A stretch of 64,000 bases of DNA, from assembly GCA_021234155.1 (NCBI GenBank), contig JAJEKV010000001.1, positions 28,723,768 through 28,787,767 on the forward strand, given 5' to 3'. Under the pieces are notes generated by a model. It worked only from the letters and a program-made list of their open reading frames with translations, did not search any database and was not told the DNA's origin. How positions within the stretch are numbered: position 1 is the stretch's first letter; the number at the start of each line of letters is the position of its first letter. Source of the DNA: Isoetes taiwanensis (Eukaryota; Streptophyta; Lycopodiopsida; Isoetales; Isoetaceae). This document shows, piece after piece, positions 10,289 through 20,579 of the stretch. The position numbers were made by a program, and so were the translations under genes.

Positions 10289-11480
10289 TCATAAATTTGT
10301 ACAAGTGGTATCTTGTTGTAAATTTTGTTCTTGAACTAAGGATGCTGCAGCAGGGGTTTGAAATTTCTTGAGTCGAAATCCATTGACTAATGTAGGAAAT
10401 GGAGTGCCATCCAATGCTTGTAATTGTAAAACTCGTGGATGTGGTATCTCGAAATTTTGTATGGTCCCAAAATGCATCCGAGCTTGAGTTTGCCGTGATG
10501 TTGTTGATATCTCGAGTCGTAAAGAAGAACTAAGTCGCCAATTTGAAAAGTTTTGTTTTTGATGTGTTTGTCATGCCATTGTTTTTGTAGTCGCTTGCCT
10601 TGTTGAAGTCTAAGAAAAGCATCTCTTCAAGTTCATCCAAATTGTTCCAGCTTGATAAACTCGTTCTTGCAAAGTCAGCGATGGATTATGTTCTCATTGC
10701 TAACTGAAATTTGAGTGAGGGTAAAATGAACTCAAAAGGCATAAGAGCCTCTTGGCCATACACAAGTCGAAAAGGTGTTTGACCAGCTTGCTACTTTGTA
10801 TGTGGTATTGTAAGCCCATAAAACTGTAGGTAACTTATCTTGCCAATCTTTTCTTGTAGGATCACAAATCTTCTTCGTAATGTGGATAAGCACCTTGTTT
10901 GTGCTTTCAGCCAAGCCATTACCACGGGGATAGTAAGGCGGCTTTTTCTCGTGATGAATGTGCGATAGTTAGTGAGTTCAAAGAATAGTGTGATTGATGA
11001 AATGAACTCCACGATCACTAACTAATTCTAAGGGACATCCAAATCGCGTGATGATGTTCTTCTTGTAGAGAACCTTAGCTGTACTAGCAGCCGTGTTGTC
11101 GTAGAGCACACGCTTCAGCCCATTTGGTTGCATAGTCCGTGAAGACTAGAATGTAGCGTGCCCTAGTGTTGATTGCGGTGGGTCCATGGGACCAACAAAA
11201 TCCATACCCCATTTGGCAAAGGGGAGAGGCGTATATTGGCGTGAGCGCAGAGCGCCACGGGCCGTGGGTCTACTAAGCCTCGACAAACATCACACGCGGC
11301 GTGTGTATTTGTGAGCATCTTTGAAAAGCGTGGGCGCGGAATACCCGCAAGAAGGAGGAGTTTCCTTTGCTTGGTTGTCTCCGCCGAAATGACCACCGCC
11401 AAGTCCTTCGTGGGCTTGTTTGACTAGATCGTGGACTTCGTGAGGAAGAACACATCGTCGAGCACATTGTCTTTGCCACA
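10289..11480 (-). pseudogene. B1 integrase
   Basis: Discontinuous minus-strand frames. The zinc-binding region appears as GGHFGGDNQAK, FKDAHKYTRRVMFVEA and similar pieces (11273-11481). The core start follows, with LSPLPNGVW leading into the first Asp region (11163-11300). The Glu region has AESTNKVLIHITKKI, then KDWQDKLPTVLWAYNTTYK (10732-10914). A C-terminal piece includes PHPRVLQLQALDGTPFPTLV near 10300-10480. Frames change many times. Comparison with B2 (52120-53390) shows that many breaks are private to one copy, as expected for consensus error. No chromodomain is visible. Confidence 0.8.
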
Positions 11481-12090
11481 TTTATAGAGATGGCCAGCAA
11501 CCATCGTGATAATCTCGTGACTTCGCGAAGGAATTGTTGTTTATGCGAAGTTGTCTTTTCTCGAGAGAGCGTGGGGTCACTTGACGGAGTGCGCCCGCGA
11601 GGAGAAAGCGCTGATAGTCGGGGTACCAATGAGGCGCGGCGCTGACCGTGAACAGCTTGAGCATCCTGGCGGCATCGTGAACTCCTTCCGAGGGATCATC
11701 CGTGTGTATGCGGAAAGATAGTCGGGGACCGTGGTGAGCGCCAGTCCCCTTGTGAATAATTTCAAAAGGGGCAAACTCTTGCAATATCAATATCCATCGA
11801 AAGCAATTCGCCCGTGGGGTTTGGCTTATTGATTAAATATAGAAGAGCTTGATGATCCACATAAAAGCCAATTTGACTACCAAGAAGATAGTGTCGAAAG
11901 CGTTGTACACAAAAAAGATAAGGCCAAGGGCTTCCCTTTCCGTGGGTCGAATAGTTGCGCCAAAGCAGATTGAGTTTTCTCACGGGCGATCCGATGGGCT
12001 TGTCCCGATTTGGTGCATACTCTTGAGCTAGAACAGCCCAATCGCAAAGCCCGAAACATCAACATGGACATGGAATGGTTTGTCCCATTG
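11481..12090 (-). pseudogene. B1 RNase H
   Basis: Minus-strand pieces typical of gypsy RNase H: SQIGFYVDHQALLYLINKPN (11762-11983), and FAPFEIIHKGTGAHHG (11700-11790), where the connection domain reaches integrase. An upstream part begins near 12071 (MSMLMFRALRLGCSSSRVC), where the first catalytic Asp would lie but is blurred by frame changes. The order RT, RNase H, integrase is standard for Ty3/gypsy. Confidence 0.75.
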
Positions 12091-13116
12091 AGGTGGTACT
12101 AGCACGGGGGCTTCGTGAGCTTGACTTTGAGTTCTTTAAAAGCTTGATTTGCATCGATGTCCAAGTCCATGTGTATGGATTTCCAAATCGGTTTGAATTG
12201 GATCGGCAAATGGTGCCAATTCGGAATAAAGGTGGCATAGAAGTTGACTTTGCCAAGAAAGGAACGCGGTGTCCTTGATGTTCGCAGTGGATATGCTCGA
12301 TGACACAAATGATTTTGGTCGGGTCCGTTGTAATGCCGTGGTCGACTCACGACATGTCCCGTATACACCCGAGGTGACACGTATGTGCACTTTTCCCGGA
12401 TTGAGGCTAATTCCGTGATTCATCACGCAGCGCTGAAAAACTAGTTCAAGTTTTACCAAATGGTCCATAACGGGTGTGTAAGTGGAGAAGTCATCCCGAA
12501 AAGACTTGCGAAAGGGATGAACTTGCATGTACTCTTGAAAACAGCAAAGCATAATGCGCTGAAATGTGGATGGTGAGTTTGACAATCCAAAAGGAACGAC
12601 TTTGTAAGCAAAGGTACCCCATGGAGTAGTGAAGGTAGTCTTTAGTTGATCTTCTTCTCGAATGGATATTTGATTATAACCGAGAAGCCGCCCATGAAGG
12701 AGTACATCTCGTGGCCGCTACATCTTCCAACACTTGATCCGCGGAAGGGGAGAGGGAAATGATCCCTTCCGCGGCTTGATTGAGTTTTCTATAATCCACA
12801 CAAACGCCAATTTTTCCATTATGTTTGAGGGCAATAACAATAGGACTTACCCATTCTCAATGTTTGACCTCGTAGATAAGTCCAAATCCAAAAGCTTGTC
12901 AATTTCGGGCTTTAACCTTTTCACGGTAGTTTGGGTTAAGCCGCATCGCGTTAAGATAGATGGGTCTAGCATCCGCTTGGTGGGAATCGAGAGTTGTCCC
13001 AATTCTTTCTTGATACCTCTGAGGTCTTTGTAGCTCCAAGCAAAGATGTGCTTGAAACGCTTGAATAGCGCAATGGCTTGCTCCCCCAATCTTTCGGGCG
13101 TGAGGTCGCGTGCCAA
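12090..13116 (-). pseudogene. B1 reverse transcriptase
   Basis: Upstream lead-in FKRFKHIFAWSYKDLRGIKK (13000-13060) precedes the polymerase. The N-terminal polymerase part lies near 12700-12850. The SNSPSTFQRIMLCCFQEYMQ segment and the catalytic DD pair (12490-12495, in DDFSTY) follow. The piece KLELVFQRCVMNHGISLNPG is characteristic of plant gypsy RT. Several one-base frame changes break it. B2 has the same domain at 54000-55126. Confidence 0.85.
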
Positions 13117-13499
13117 TCGGATTGGTTGATTTGTTCCAATATCAATTATGTCTCCAGCAGAGTTTGAATGTGTGGAATGACTTGATCATCCCGAACAAAG
13201 GTGGGCTGGCTCACGAGTACGACACAGATGTTCATGTTGACCAATTTTGAAAAATAGTGGCGTGCCACTAGGAGTTGGTGTGGTGTCTTCTTGAACAGAG
13301 GAGGAGCCGGGGTACCGCCTCCTCATGTGGAACCAATGTGACGTTGTTACAAGGTGTCAAATAGGGGTCAACCAAATAAGCTATGCCTTTATCAATATCC
13401 ATGTCTTCCCATGGTTGATTGTATTCGGGTAAGCCGTGAGTGGCAAACCCTTGGCTTGTAACCGATAGGTGTTGCAAACTTGTTCGAGTCACCGATTCG

Positions 13500-13910
13500 A
13501 TTCAAAGGGATCTACGTAAATGATCCGCCCGTGGTCGATCCATCGTGGGCGATGAGCTTGCCATCCGTGATAACAAGTTGATCTCGTGGGCCCAAGAGTG
13601 AATGCTTTTAGCTTGTCTCAAAAAGGGTCGCCCTACTAACATTTCATAATCTCCTGATCTTCTCCTCGCTTCCAAACACCGAATTCCATGGTAAATTGTA
13701 GATCTCCAATATTGACCGGTATTGGTTGTGTAACTCCTTGTGGTCGCTGGATATGGCCATTCGCAAGCTTGATGTCATAAGGGGCGATGGAGCCCCTTTA
13801 TGCCCAATTGTCGCCCGAGATTATCCGTAATAAGATTGATCTACCGCCACCATCGACCAACATGGTGAACAGCCTTTGGCCCACGCGGTGCATGCACCGT
13901 GGGTGTTGAT
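13500..13910 (-). pseudogene. B1 aspartic protease
   Basis: Processes the Gag-Pol polyprotein. The active-site motif reads LFTMLVDGGG, with VDGGG at 13843-13857 on the minus strand (Asp-Gly-Gly rather than Asp-Ser/Thr-Gly). Downstream sequence (SINLITDNLG-type in the B2 counterpart) supports a retropepsin fold. It lies between gag and RT as expected. Confidence 0.65.
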
Positions 13911-14099
13911 GTGGCGAATCGCATTAACAGTAATACAGTTTTTGTAAAATGTGCTCGTAGTGCCGACATAGTTGTAGGATAGTCGTAAGGCTGAGAGGAA
14001 TTTTGATTTTAGCAAGTTCTTGTTGAAGTTCGTGAGGGATTGCGTGTAGTTGTGGTGGATCCGTGGGTTGTTGTTGCTCAGCAATAGATGTCGCTACAT

Positions 14100-16130
14100 T
14101 GTTGAGGAGGTCGACTTCAAAGAATGAATGTTGAGTGGTGGTGTTGCGTATGTCGCGGGCATTCGTGGTCGTGGCTCCCCGATCGTGTGGTAGCATTGAC
14201 AGACTTGAGTGCCTTACCTTCTCGCGACGCTCGATGAGTTGAAGCAGACTTTTGCGGTTTAGGTTGAACATGAGGAAGTAGTTGATCCGCATTGGGTGCA
14301 AAATGAACAGATTTGGTTGATGGCTCACCGGTACGTAATCGGCCGCAAAAAACTTGGTGCACGGGTGCTTATGGCGTGGGGAATGAGGGAGAACCTCAAT
14401 CCAGCTTGGAGGATTCAAGGCCGGGTGTTGATTGCATGGTAAATTTCTTCTTGGAGTTGATCATCCAATTGTTTTTGAGTTGTTTGTCGCTGGTTGGTTG
14501 TTGTTGTGGTGGCCGTGGTGGCCGCTTTGATAATCGGGCGTGGGCCTTGCCTTCCCTTGGCTTCCCATACTTGAAAAGGTGTAAGACGACCGCCGTGGTT
14601 TGATTGGTGCCGTGAATTTGTATTTGAACTTGAGGAAGTTGAGGACAATCGCAGACCGATGACCCCATTGGTCACAGCTTGAAACATTGGGACTTGCTTG
14701 GATCAAAAGTGGAACGAGGAGGTCCACGCCAGGTTGCCGCTGTTGCCGGGGGTTGTTGTTGTTGTCGGGGCGTACTCGTGGTTCCGTGGTTGAGTTTGCG
14801 CGGGTACCTTCTCGCACTTGGTGAACAAGACGATGTCGATACGGATTTGGTCGTGGATTTGTACATTCTTCGCTGGTGTGGTTCTCGCATGTTGCGCCGT
14901 TTGCAATGGATCATGCTATCCACGAGTTACACTCATTCGCCGATGTCCCGAAAATCGGCAAATAGTACACCAAATGTTATTTCTGGGGAACCGCCGGGAG
15001 GCAAATGAGGTGCTGCGGGTGTAGCCGAGGGAAATGGGAGTATCGCGGGCTTGATCACCGCGTGAGGAAACATGAACAGAAAGTGATTGACTAATTCAAT
15101 GGCTTCTTGTAATGTCTTGGGGCGCAAATACTCACCATAAATCGGATGTGAGAGGGTAAGCCTTGAAGAAACCACACTAGAATTTGGCTTTGGGTTGGAA
15201 ATTCCTTCAACTTGTTGACTAAGATCCGCAATGGCCCGCAAAGTCTCGCGATTCTCCCGGGTTCTCGCTTTGAGTGTGTTGAGGTCGCTCAGCCAGCTTG
15301 TTGATCATCCGCAAGGGTGCCGTGAATGGGAAAGAAAAGAGGTCTTCATGTGTATCCAATCTTGTTTCCAAAGTGGCTTTTGTTTGCCATCAGCCATTCG
15401 TGGGTGCTCCACGCAGGTCGCCGAAAAGATGTGGAATTTTAGTTTTGGATCTGAGTGACCATTGAGATCCGCAAGTGACTCAAATTCATCCATGTGAGCC
15501 CGAGCACTCTGGTCTATGTGTTTACCTTTATCATTTCCAAAGAGTGGATATTGGAGTTTTAAAGCATGTGTAGGAGCTCGGCGATAAATGGGTGTTTGCA
15601 TTTGTGGAAAAAAAAAGACAAGAGGGTGTTGGTTGCTTTGATAGGTACCGAACCGCATAGGTTGTGTGAGATTAGTAAAAAGAGGTAATCGGGCAGTTTG
15701 TAGTGGGAACAAAGGTTGTGACAGCATGAACAAATGTGGGGGGGGAAATTAAAGGGAAACGACGGTAGGGGGAATTGACAAAGGTGGAAGCGGTGGTACC
15801 GGGTTCCTAAAGAAAGATTACCAATAGAGAAAACATTTTGCGATGTTCCAGAGAAAATTGCGGTGGTTCCGCCGATCTTGAGTTGGGGATTCCGGTGGAG
15901 TAAATTCAAAGGGTCAGGGTTGCAGCCTCCTCGCAGGATGTGGCTAAACAGGAAACGGAACAATGGCGACCTTCCACACAGGAGGTCGGTCCGAAAGTTG
16001 TCGTGGTGTAGGTGGAACAGATTGCGCTCTCGTACACGGAGAAGAGACAATCGAACCAGAGTGTATGTGGACATATTCGCGGGAGGCGTCGCGCAGTTCA
16101 TGGCGACGGCGCCTTGACTCCATCCGGTGT
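14100..16130 (-). pseudogene. B1 gag
   Basis: Capsid/nucleocapsid precursor, in many short frames. Recognisable blocks from N- to C-terminus are a start region just inside the 5' LTR (16060-16160), a capsid-like part with DEFESLADLNGHSDPKLKFH (about 15440-15500) and SHRFMTEYLRPKTLQEAIELV-like sequence (15080-15170). A basic segment with degenerate Cys/His motifs follows (QCFKLxDQWGHRSCDCPQ-type, about 14630-14700), and then glutamine-rich, low-complexity sequence (14460-14800). The corresponding B2 region (56000-58010) preserves different parts in frame. Confidence 0.7.
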
Positions 16131-16204
16131 TGAATATCGCCGGAGTAAAGAAGGGATTGAACATGGTATCAATACAGCTTTCGAAGTGAGCCCGCAACCG
16201 CCGT

Positions 16205-16808
16205 TGTTTGGGGTCCCGCACGGATCGCCTCGAGGGACAGATCTCCGGAGATCCTTGAAGTCCCAAGCAGGGCAAATCCCGAGACACTCTTGTCACGGGG
16301 ATTTTTGCTAGCAGAGGAAAGAACAAGAAAAAAAACTGATAAAACAAAGAATTGCAATACACAATGAAACACACAAGACACTTGTGGAGAACACGGCAAT
16401 CCATTGATCAAAACAAGTGTACAATGAAGGCTCAAAAGAGCGCAAACAAAGCACCAAAGATGTCCGCTCAGTAGTGACACAAAAGAACACTCAACCCTCC
16501 CCGAGGAGCAAAAATGCTACAATATATAGGAACACCTGAGTGGCCTACGGGCCTGAATCTGATCCTCATCATGACAACGCGTGCTCCACTACTTGGGCAC
16601 TCGAACAGAATTGAGCGGTCCCCGCGGCCGTGCTAACAGACAAGTAGTGGCCCGCCGTGGGTCCTACCTTTGGGTCTTCTGCTTCTTGGAGGAGCTTTGA
16701 CCCGCCGTGGCGCCTTGTGGATCCCTCTTCTTGGACACCGTGGCCAGTGGGGCCTCGCCCTCATGCAGCAAGTATAGACCTGTGTGTCTGCCAGGCACAG
16801 GGCTAACA
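16205..16808 (-). repeat. B1 right LTR (5' LTR in element sense)
   Basis: Runs from tgtttggggtcc to gggctaaca and is followed by the TSD atctt (16809-16813). On the coding strand, the sequence just inside it reads acggcggttgcgggc, which resembles a degraded Asp-type primer site; the assignment is weak. Confidence 0.95.
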
Positions 16809-16813
16809 ATCTT

Positions 16814-17405
16814 CTGAAACTTGTCTACAAATTAATTGTGAGTCACCAAAAATATGAATGTTGGCAATATCCATAGCTTTGGCTTCCTGAAGTCCTGCAA
16901 TCAAAGCCTTATATTCTGCTACATTAGAGGTAATTTGGGGGAAGATCCTCCCTACTTTAGCTAAAAGTTTATGAGAGGAATCTTTCAGGATAGCAGCAGA
17001 TGATGCAATATTTAGTTTTTTAGAAATGCCTCCATCAAACCATAGGAATCCTGATGGCCCTTGTTTGCTGGGAAGTGCACATTCCATGATGAGAGGAACT
17101 GTTTCATATTTCCTTGGTCTTGCATTTTGTATTCTGTAAAATCCCAAAGGTTCTTCAATTAACATTTCCTTAAAAAATTTTACCTCCTCATTGGAATTAT
17201 AGGAGCCATCTTGATTATAGATTGTAGCAGTCTGAGAGCCATTGGAGATGGTACATCTCCCTTGAGACCAAATTGGTCTAGCATCCACAGTAGCCAACCA
17301 CCTCCTTCCTAAAAGTAAATCATAGGTATCAGACTCATCCCCTATGTCTTCAAAAGCCACCACAATAAAGTTGGCAGCTACAATTATGCCCTCTGTATTA
17401 ACAGA
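16814..17405 (-). pseudogene. Element A protease C-terminus and second RNase H, N-terminal half
   Basis: Minus-strand frame of 186 residues. The first part ends the protease (DTYDLLLGRRWLATVDARPI). The second part starts an RNase H domain of the kind plants carry as an extra (archaeal-like, RVT_3) copy: WFDGGISKKLNIASSAAI with the first Asp, NVAEYKALIAGLQEAKAMDI with the Glu, and IHIFGDSQLICRQV with the second Asp. The last Asp is on the far side of B1 (5352-5839). All four acidic positions are therefore present, unlike the RNase H that follows RT. The domain lies between protease and RT. Confidence 0.85.
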
Positions 17406-17926
17406 TAATTGGGCACTTTAGTTGCCACACCAATGGGAGTGATCTTAGCATTATAAAAGGATCTCAATAGTATAGAAGCTTTCTTGTCCACCTCGAAACC
17501 ACATTTCTTCATAACATGATATGGCATAATATTTAGGGGAGATCCCCCATCAAGTAACACATTTGAGAAGGTATAACCTCCTAAAGTAGCTAAACATATG
17601 AATGCACCGTGGTCTTCTTCATTCTGTGCTAGAACAAGGTTAGTGGCATCAGTAAAATTCACACAAGCATTTAATACCTCACCATTAGTTTGTTGAAGTA
17701 CCCTTTTTCTGTAGCTAGGTGCAATCTTTAATAAGGTAAAGAGATCTACACTCACCTTGGAATTTTTAAGCAAAACATCAACCTCATCAAAGTCTTGATC
17801 TTTCTTACCATATTTTTGCTGAGGGGTTGGAGCTATGGTTTGAGCAGGTGATTCCACTACAGGTGGTGAAGGCCTGGCAGTAGAATGCCTACTTGGTTCA
17901 GCATGTACTTGAGCTTCATTCATACT

Positions 17927-17930
<4 letters not shown>
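17384..17930 (-). pseudogene. Element A aspartic protease region
   Basis: Minus-strand frame with a basic/proline-rich linker (HSTARPSPPVVESPAQ), a helical segment, then the retropepsin core. The active site is FSNVLLDGGSPLNIMPYHVM, with the Asp codon at 17549-17551; the motif is Asp-Gly-Gly. A single-base frame change near 17405 separates it from the rest of the protease at 16814-17363. The upstream edge is cut by the LINE insertion at 17930; the frame continues in gag at 22488. Confidence 0.85.
17921..17930. repeat. LINE target-site duplication, left copy (catacttctt)
   Basis: Ten bases immediately left of the poly(T) tract, repeated exactly at 22478-22487 on the other side of the LINE. 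They mark a target-primed insertion into element A between gag and protease. Confidence 0.85.

Positions 17931-17959
<29 letters not shown>
17929..17959 (-). other. LINE poly(A) tail
   Basis: A run of about 31 T on the plus strand at the junction between the TSD and LINE sequence, directly followed by LINE 3' untranslated sequence. Confidence 0.9.
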
Positions 17960-17960
<1 letters not shown>

Positions 17961-18739
17961 AAAGCAAGAGACGGTTTTATCATTAATTATAAAATCTCAA
18001 GTACATAGCATAAATGTGTTTTGAAGGAAAACACATAATCAAAAATTATAATCAGCTTAGAGCTTCATATTATAAGGATTATGAGCTCAATGACAGTCAT
18101 ATGAAAAGCACCACGGTAGTGAAGATATGAAGATAGCCAAAGTGATCCAAGATACCGAAGATCGATCGAAGAATAGACATTACGCTTGTGATGGAACTTT
18201 CCTTGAACTGTAAGCACCTGCGAAACAGATAACCTTTCCCAAAATAAACCCCGATCAGAATTAGAAAAGAGCAGGAGCATGTGCAAAACAGGGGAGTGAG
18301 GAAGGTGTTTATGACTCAGGGAAGAAAATAGAGTTGAAATAGGCATTGAAGGGATCGGTGGAGCCAAAGAAGTAATGATCCGGGTCCCAATTGTTATTGT
18401 AAAATAGCCGAAATTTATCTTTGTCCTCCAAGAGTATCAGTAAAGATCCGTACAAATCAGCCAGCAGTTTGTGATTGTAATACATAGTTCTGTATCTGAT
18501 CAGCTGCCTTTCATTGAGGATGAAATTGTGATTTGAAAGGAAAACCCAGAGACAATGAATCTGAACCACTTCTCTACAGAAAATGGAAGCCCACAAGTCC
18601 TCGCTTTCTTTGGATATCCTCCTCAGGCCCTCTTTTCATGAGATAGGATTCCATAGATGAAGCAATATCATTCTTCATGATGCTGTCTTTTGGAGATTGG
18701 CCAAATGGTGTACTGTCATCAAATTTCCTTGCCCCATCG

Positions 18740-20540
18740 CCACGAAGGAAGTTAAGATACTCTAGGATCATCAGAAAGAAAAGCATTAGAATCCACCACA
18801 TTTAAATTTGAAGCAAAAAGATTTAAATAACCCTTGAATGTACCAAAATTCTCCCAGTTCCTGTCATGATTAGTCCAAGATTTTCTTTTGTGAGCAGTGG
18901 CAATAGTCTCAAAATCAAATTGAAAATGCATCTTTATCCAAAAGGTAGAGAAATTTTTATTTCCAAACAATACACGATTCCTAGCTTTCCAAATGTTCCA
19001 AAGAGCAATATATATAACTGTATTTTGAAAGCTATCATTCTTTTGGATAAGAGAAATTAAGTTTCCATCATACACAATACCAAATTTATCTGCAATCCAT
19101 TGCCAAAAACTACTTAACTTTGGACAGTAGAAAATATGAGTCATGTCCTCAAGAGCATTACAACCCATCGGGCAGTTAGGCTGAATATTTGGATTTCTTT
19201 TTGACAAAAAATATAAATTATTCAAGCTGCCATTTGCAATAAGCCAAATAAAATAGGACATTTTAGGTGGACAGAAAGAGTTCCAGACATTATGGAAGAG
19301 AGACTTAAGTTGAGCACAATTGAACCCCCATTTTATCAAAGCTTTACTGCTATTGGGATCAAAGGAGAGAGCATTATAAACATCTTTTACTTTGTACTCA
19401 ACTTTCCCCCTTAGAGTCCAATCTCCTTTACCAGGGTTTGGGGAAGGGTTAGAGATAAGAGGTTTGATAAAGGCATAAACCTTTTTATCAGAAGAGGTTC
19501 CCTTGATGATATTTTTGAGAGTAGTCCGAGAAATGAGTCTACCTCCAGAGAAAAGATCTTTAATAAAATAGAAGCCAGCTTCATGCCATTTCTTGCAGAT
19601 CCTAGGGTGCTTGATGGCCAAAACAGAAGAGTTTTGGTCAGCCAGAATAGGGTTCCAGAAGATAGGCTGATCAATATGAAGTTTATCAGCAGAGGTGAAT
19701 TGGAATTTTGGGGAAACAGAGTTCCAAGCCTTTATTAAATTGCTCATTAGAGGAGAGATGTTGGTAGCAGGTTTGATCTGAACAAAGGCCAAATTGGGAA
19801 ATAAATGATCAATGGAAGGATGGCCATAGGGATGGCTTAGACTTACCCAGTATCTGATAAACTTATAAGCAGGGGATTGATTTCCATGAATAGCCTTCCA
19901 GACAAATTTCCCTGCAAGAGACTGTGCCTGGAGAAAAAGATTTTTGCAACCAAGGCCACCCAAATTCTTAGGCTTGCAAATAGATATCCAATTGACAAGA
20001 TGACAGCCTTTCCAAATAAAATTCCTTATAATCTTTACAACTCAAGATAGACACTTTTAGGAGCAACAAGAGCAAAGAGAGAAGAAGTACACATGAGAGC
20101 TAGCAAGAACCGAATTGGCAATGATTGTCCCCGCCCAACCCGAGAAAGATAATTCCCAGTAGTTGTTCAACTTTTTCTTTATCCTTAAAAGAATAGGCTC
20201 CCAGAGGCCTTTTAAACTCTGATTCAAAGATAGAGGCATTCCAAGCAATTTAGTAGCTTGACCAGAAGGAAGAACTTTGATGCCAAGCAGCTGCTGTTGA
20301 GGAATATCCCCAATGATAAGACTTTTGTTGATATTGAGACAAATACCAGAAGCTGCTGAGAATTGATTTATGACTTTAAGAAAGCACTCAATATTGGCCA
20401 GATCAGCATGAAGAAAGGAGAAGGTGTCATCTTCATATTGAAGCATAGTCAAATATTCATTTGAGTTAGGCAGTTTTAAGCCTTTAATGAGTCCATTATC
20501 TTGATTAGACTCTATAATGCTGATGTCATCCTCCTTCAGG
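18740..20540 (-). pseudogene. LINE ORF2, C-terminal part (RT end, zinc-binding RT-associated domain)
   Basis: Minus-strand frames. The RT catalytic segment is LTMLQYEDDTFSFLHADLAN (about 20395-20455; YEDD where YADD is usual), then INKSLIIGD and LLGMPLS. A 403-residue frame (18752-19963) follows with GGLGCKNLFLQAQSLAGKFV. It contains the RT-associated zinc-binding motif CPMGCNALEDMTHIFYCPK (about 19110-19175) and a final WNIWKARNRVLFGNK block, typical of plant LINE/L1 proteins. A frame change near 20000-20057 separates the two. No downstream RNase H domain is evident. Confidence 0.92.
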
Positions 20541-20579
20541 AGATTAAACTCCCCTCTTTTGAATGCAGTAATTTGGGGG

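Larger units (their letters stand above)
5840..16808 (-). mobile_element. Complete Ty3/gypsy LTR retrotransposon 'B1'
   Basis: A 10,969-bp element with LTRs of 609 bp (5840-6448) and 604 bp (16205-16808), TG...CA ends and a perfect 5-bp TSD. It is coded on the minus strand in the order gag, protease, RT, RNase H, integrase, then a ~3-kb extra sense ORF before the 3' LTR (the left one). The LTR pair differs mainly by small changes at CTG/CAG and GC-rich sites, which suggests a recent insertion seen through a noisy consensus. It is nested in the second RNase H of element A. Confidence 0.95.

Noticed and set aside
15559-16404. 281-codon minus-strand frame crossing from LTR into gag
   Set aside because: It spans the 5' LTR boundary, and its second half is out of frame with the gag blocks seen in B2, so most of it is a shadow frame.
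17929-17959. Poly(T) as a simple-sequence repeat of element A
   Set aside because: It sits exactly at the TSD/LINE boundary and is the LINE poly(A) tail.
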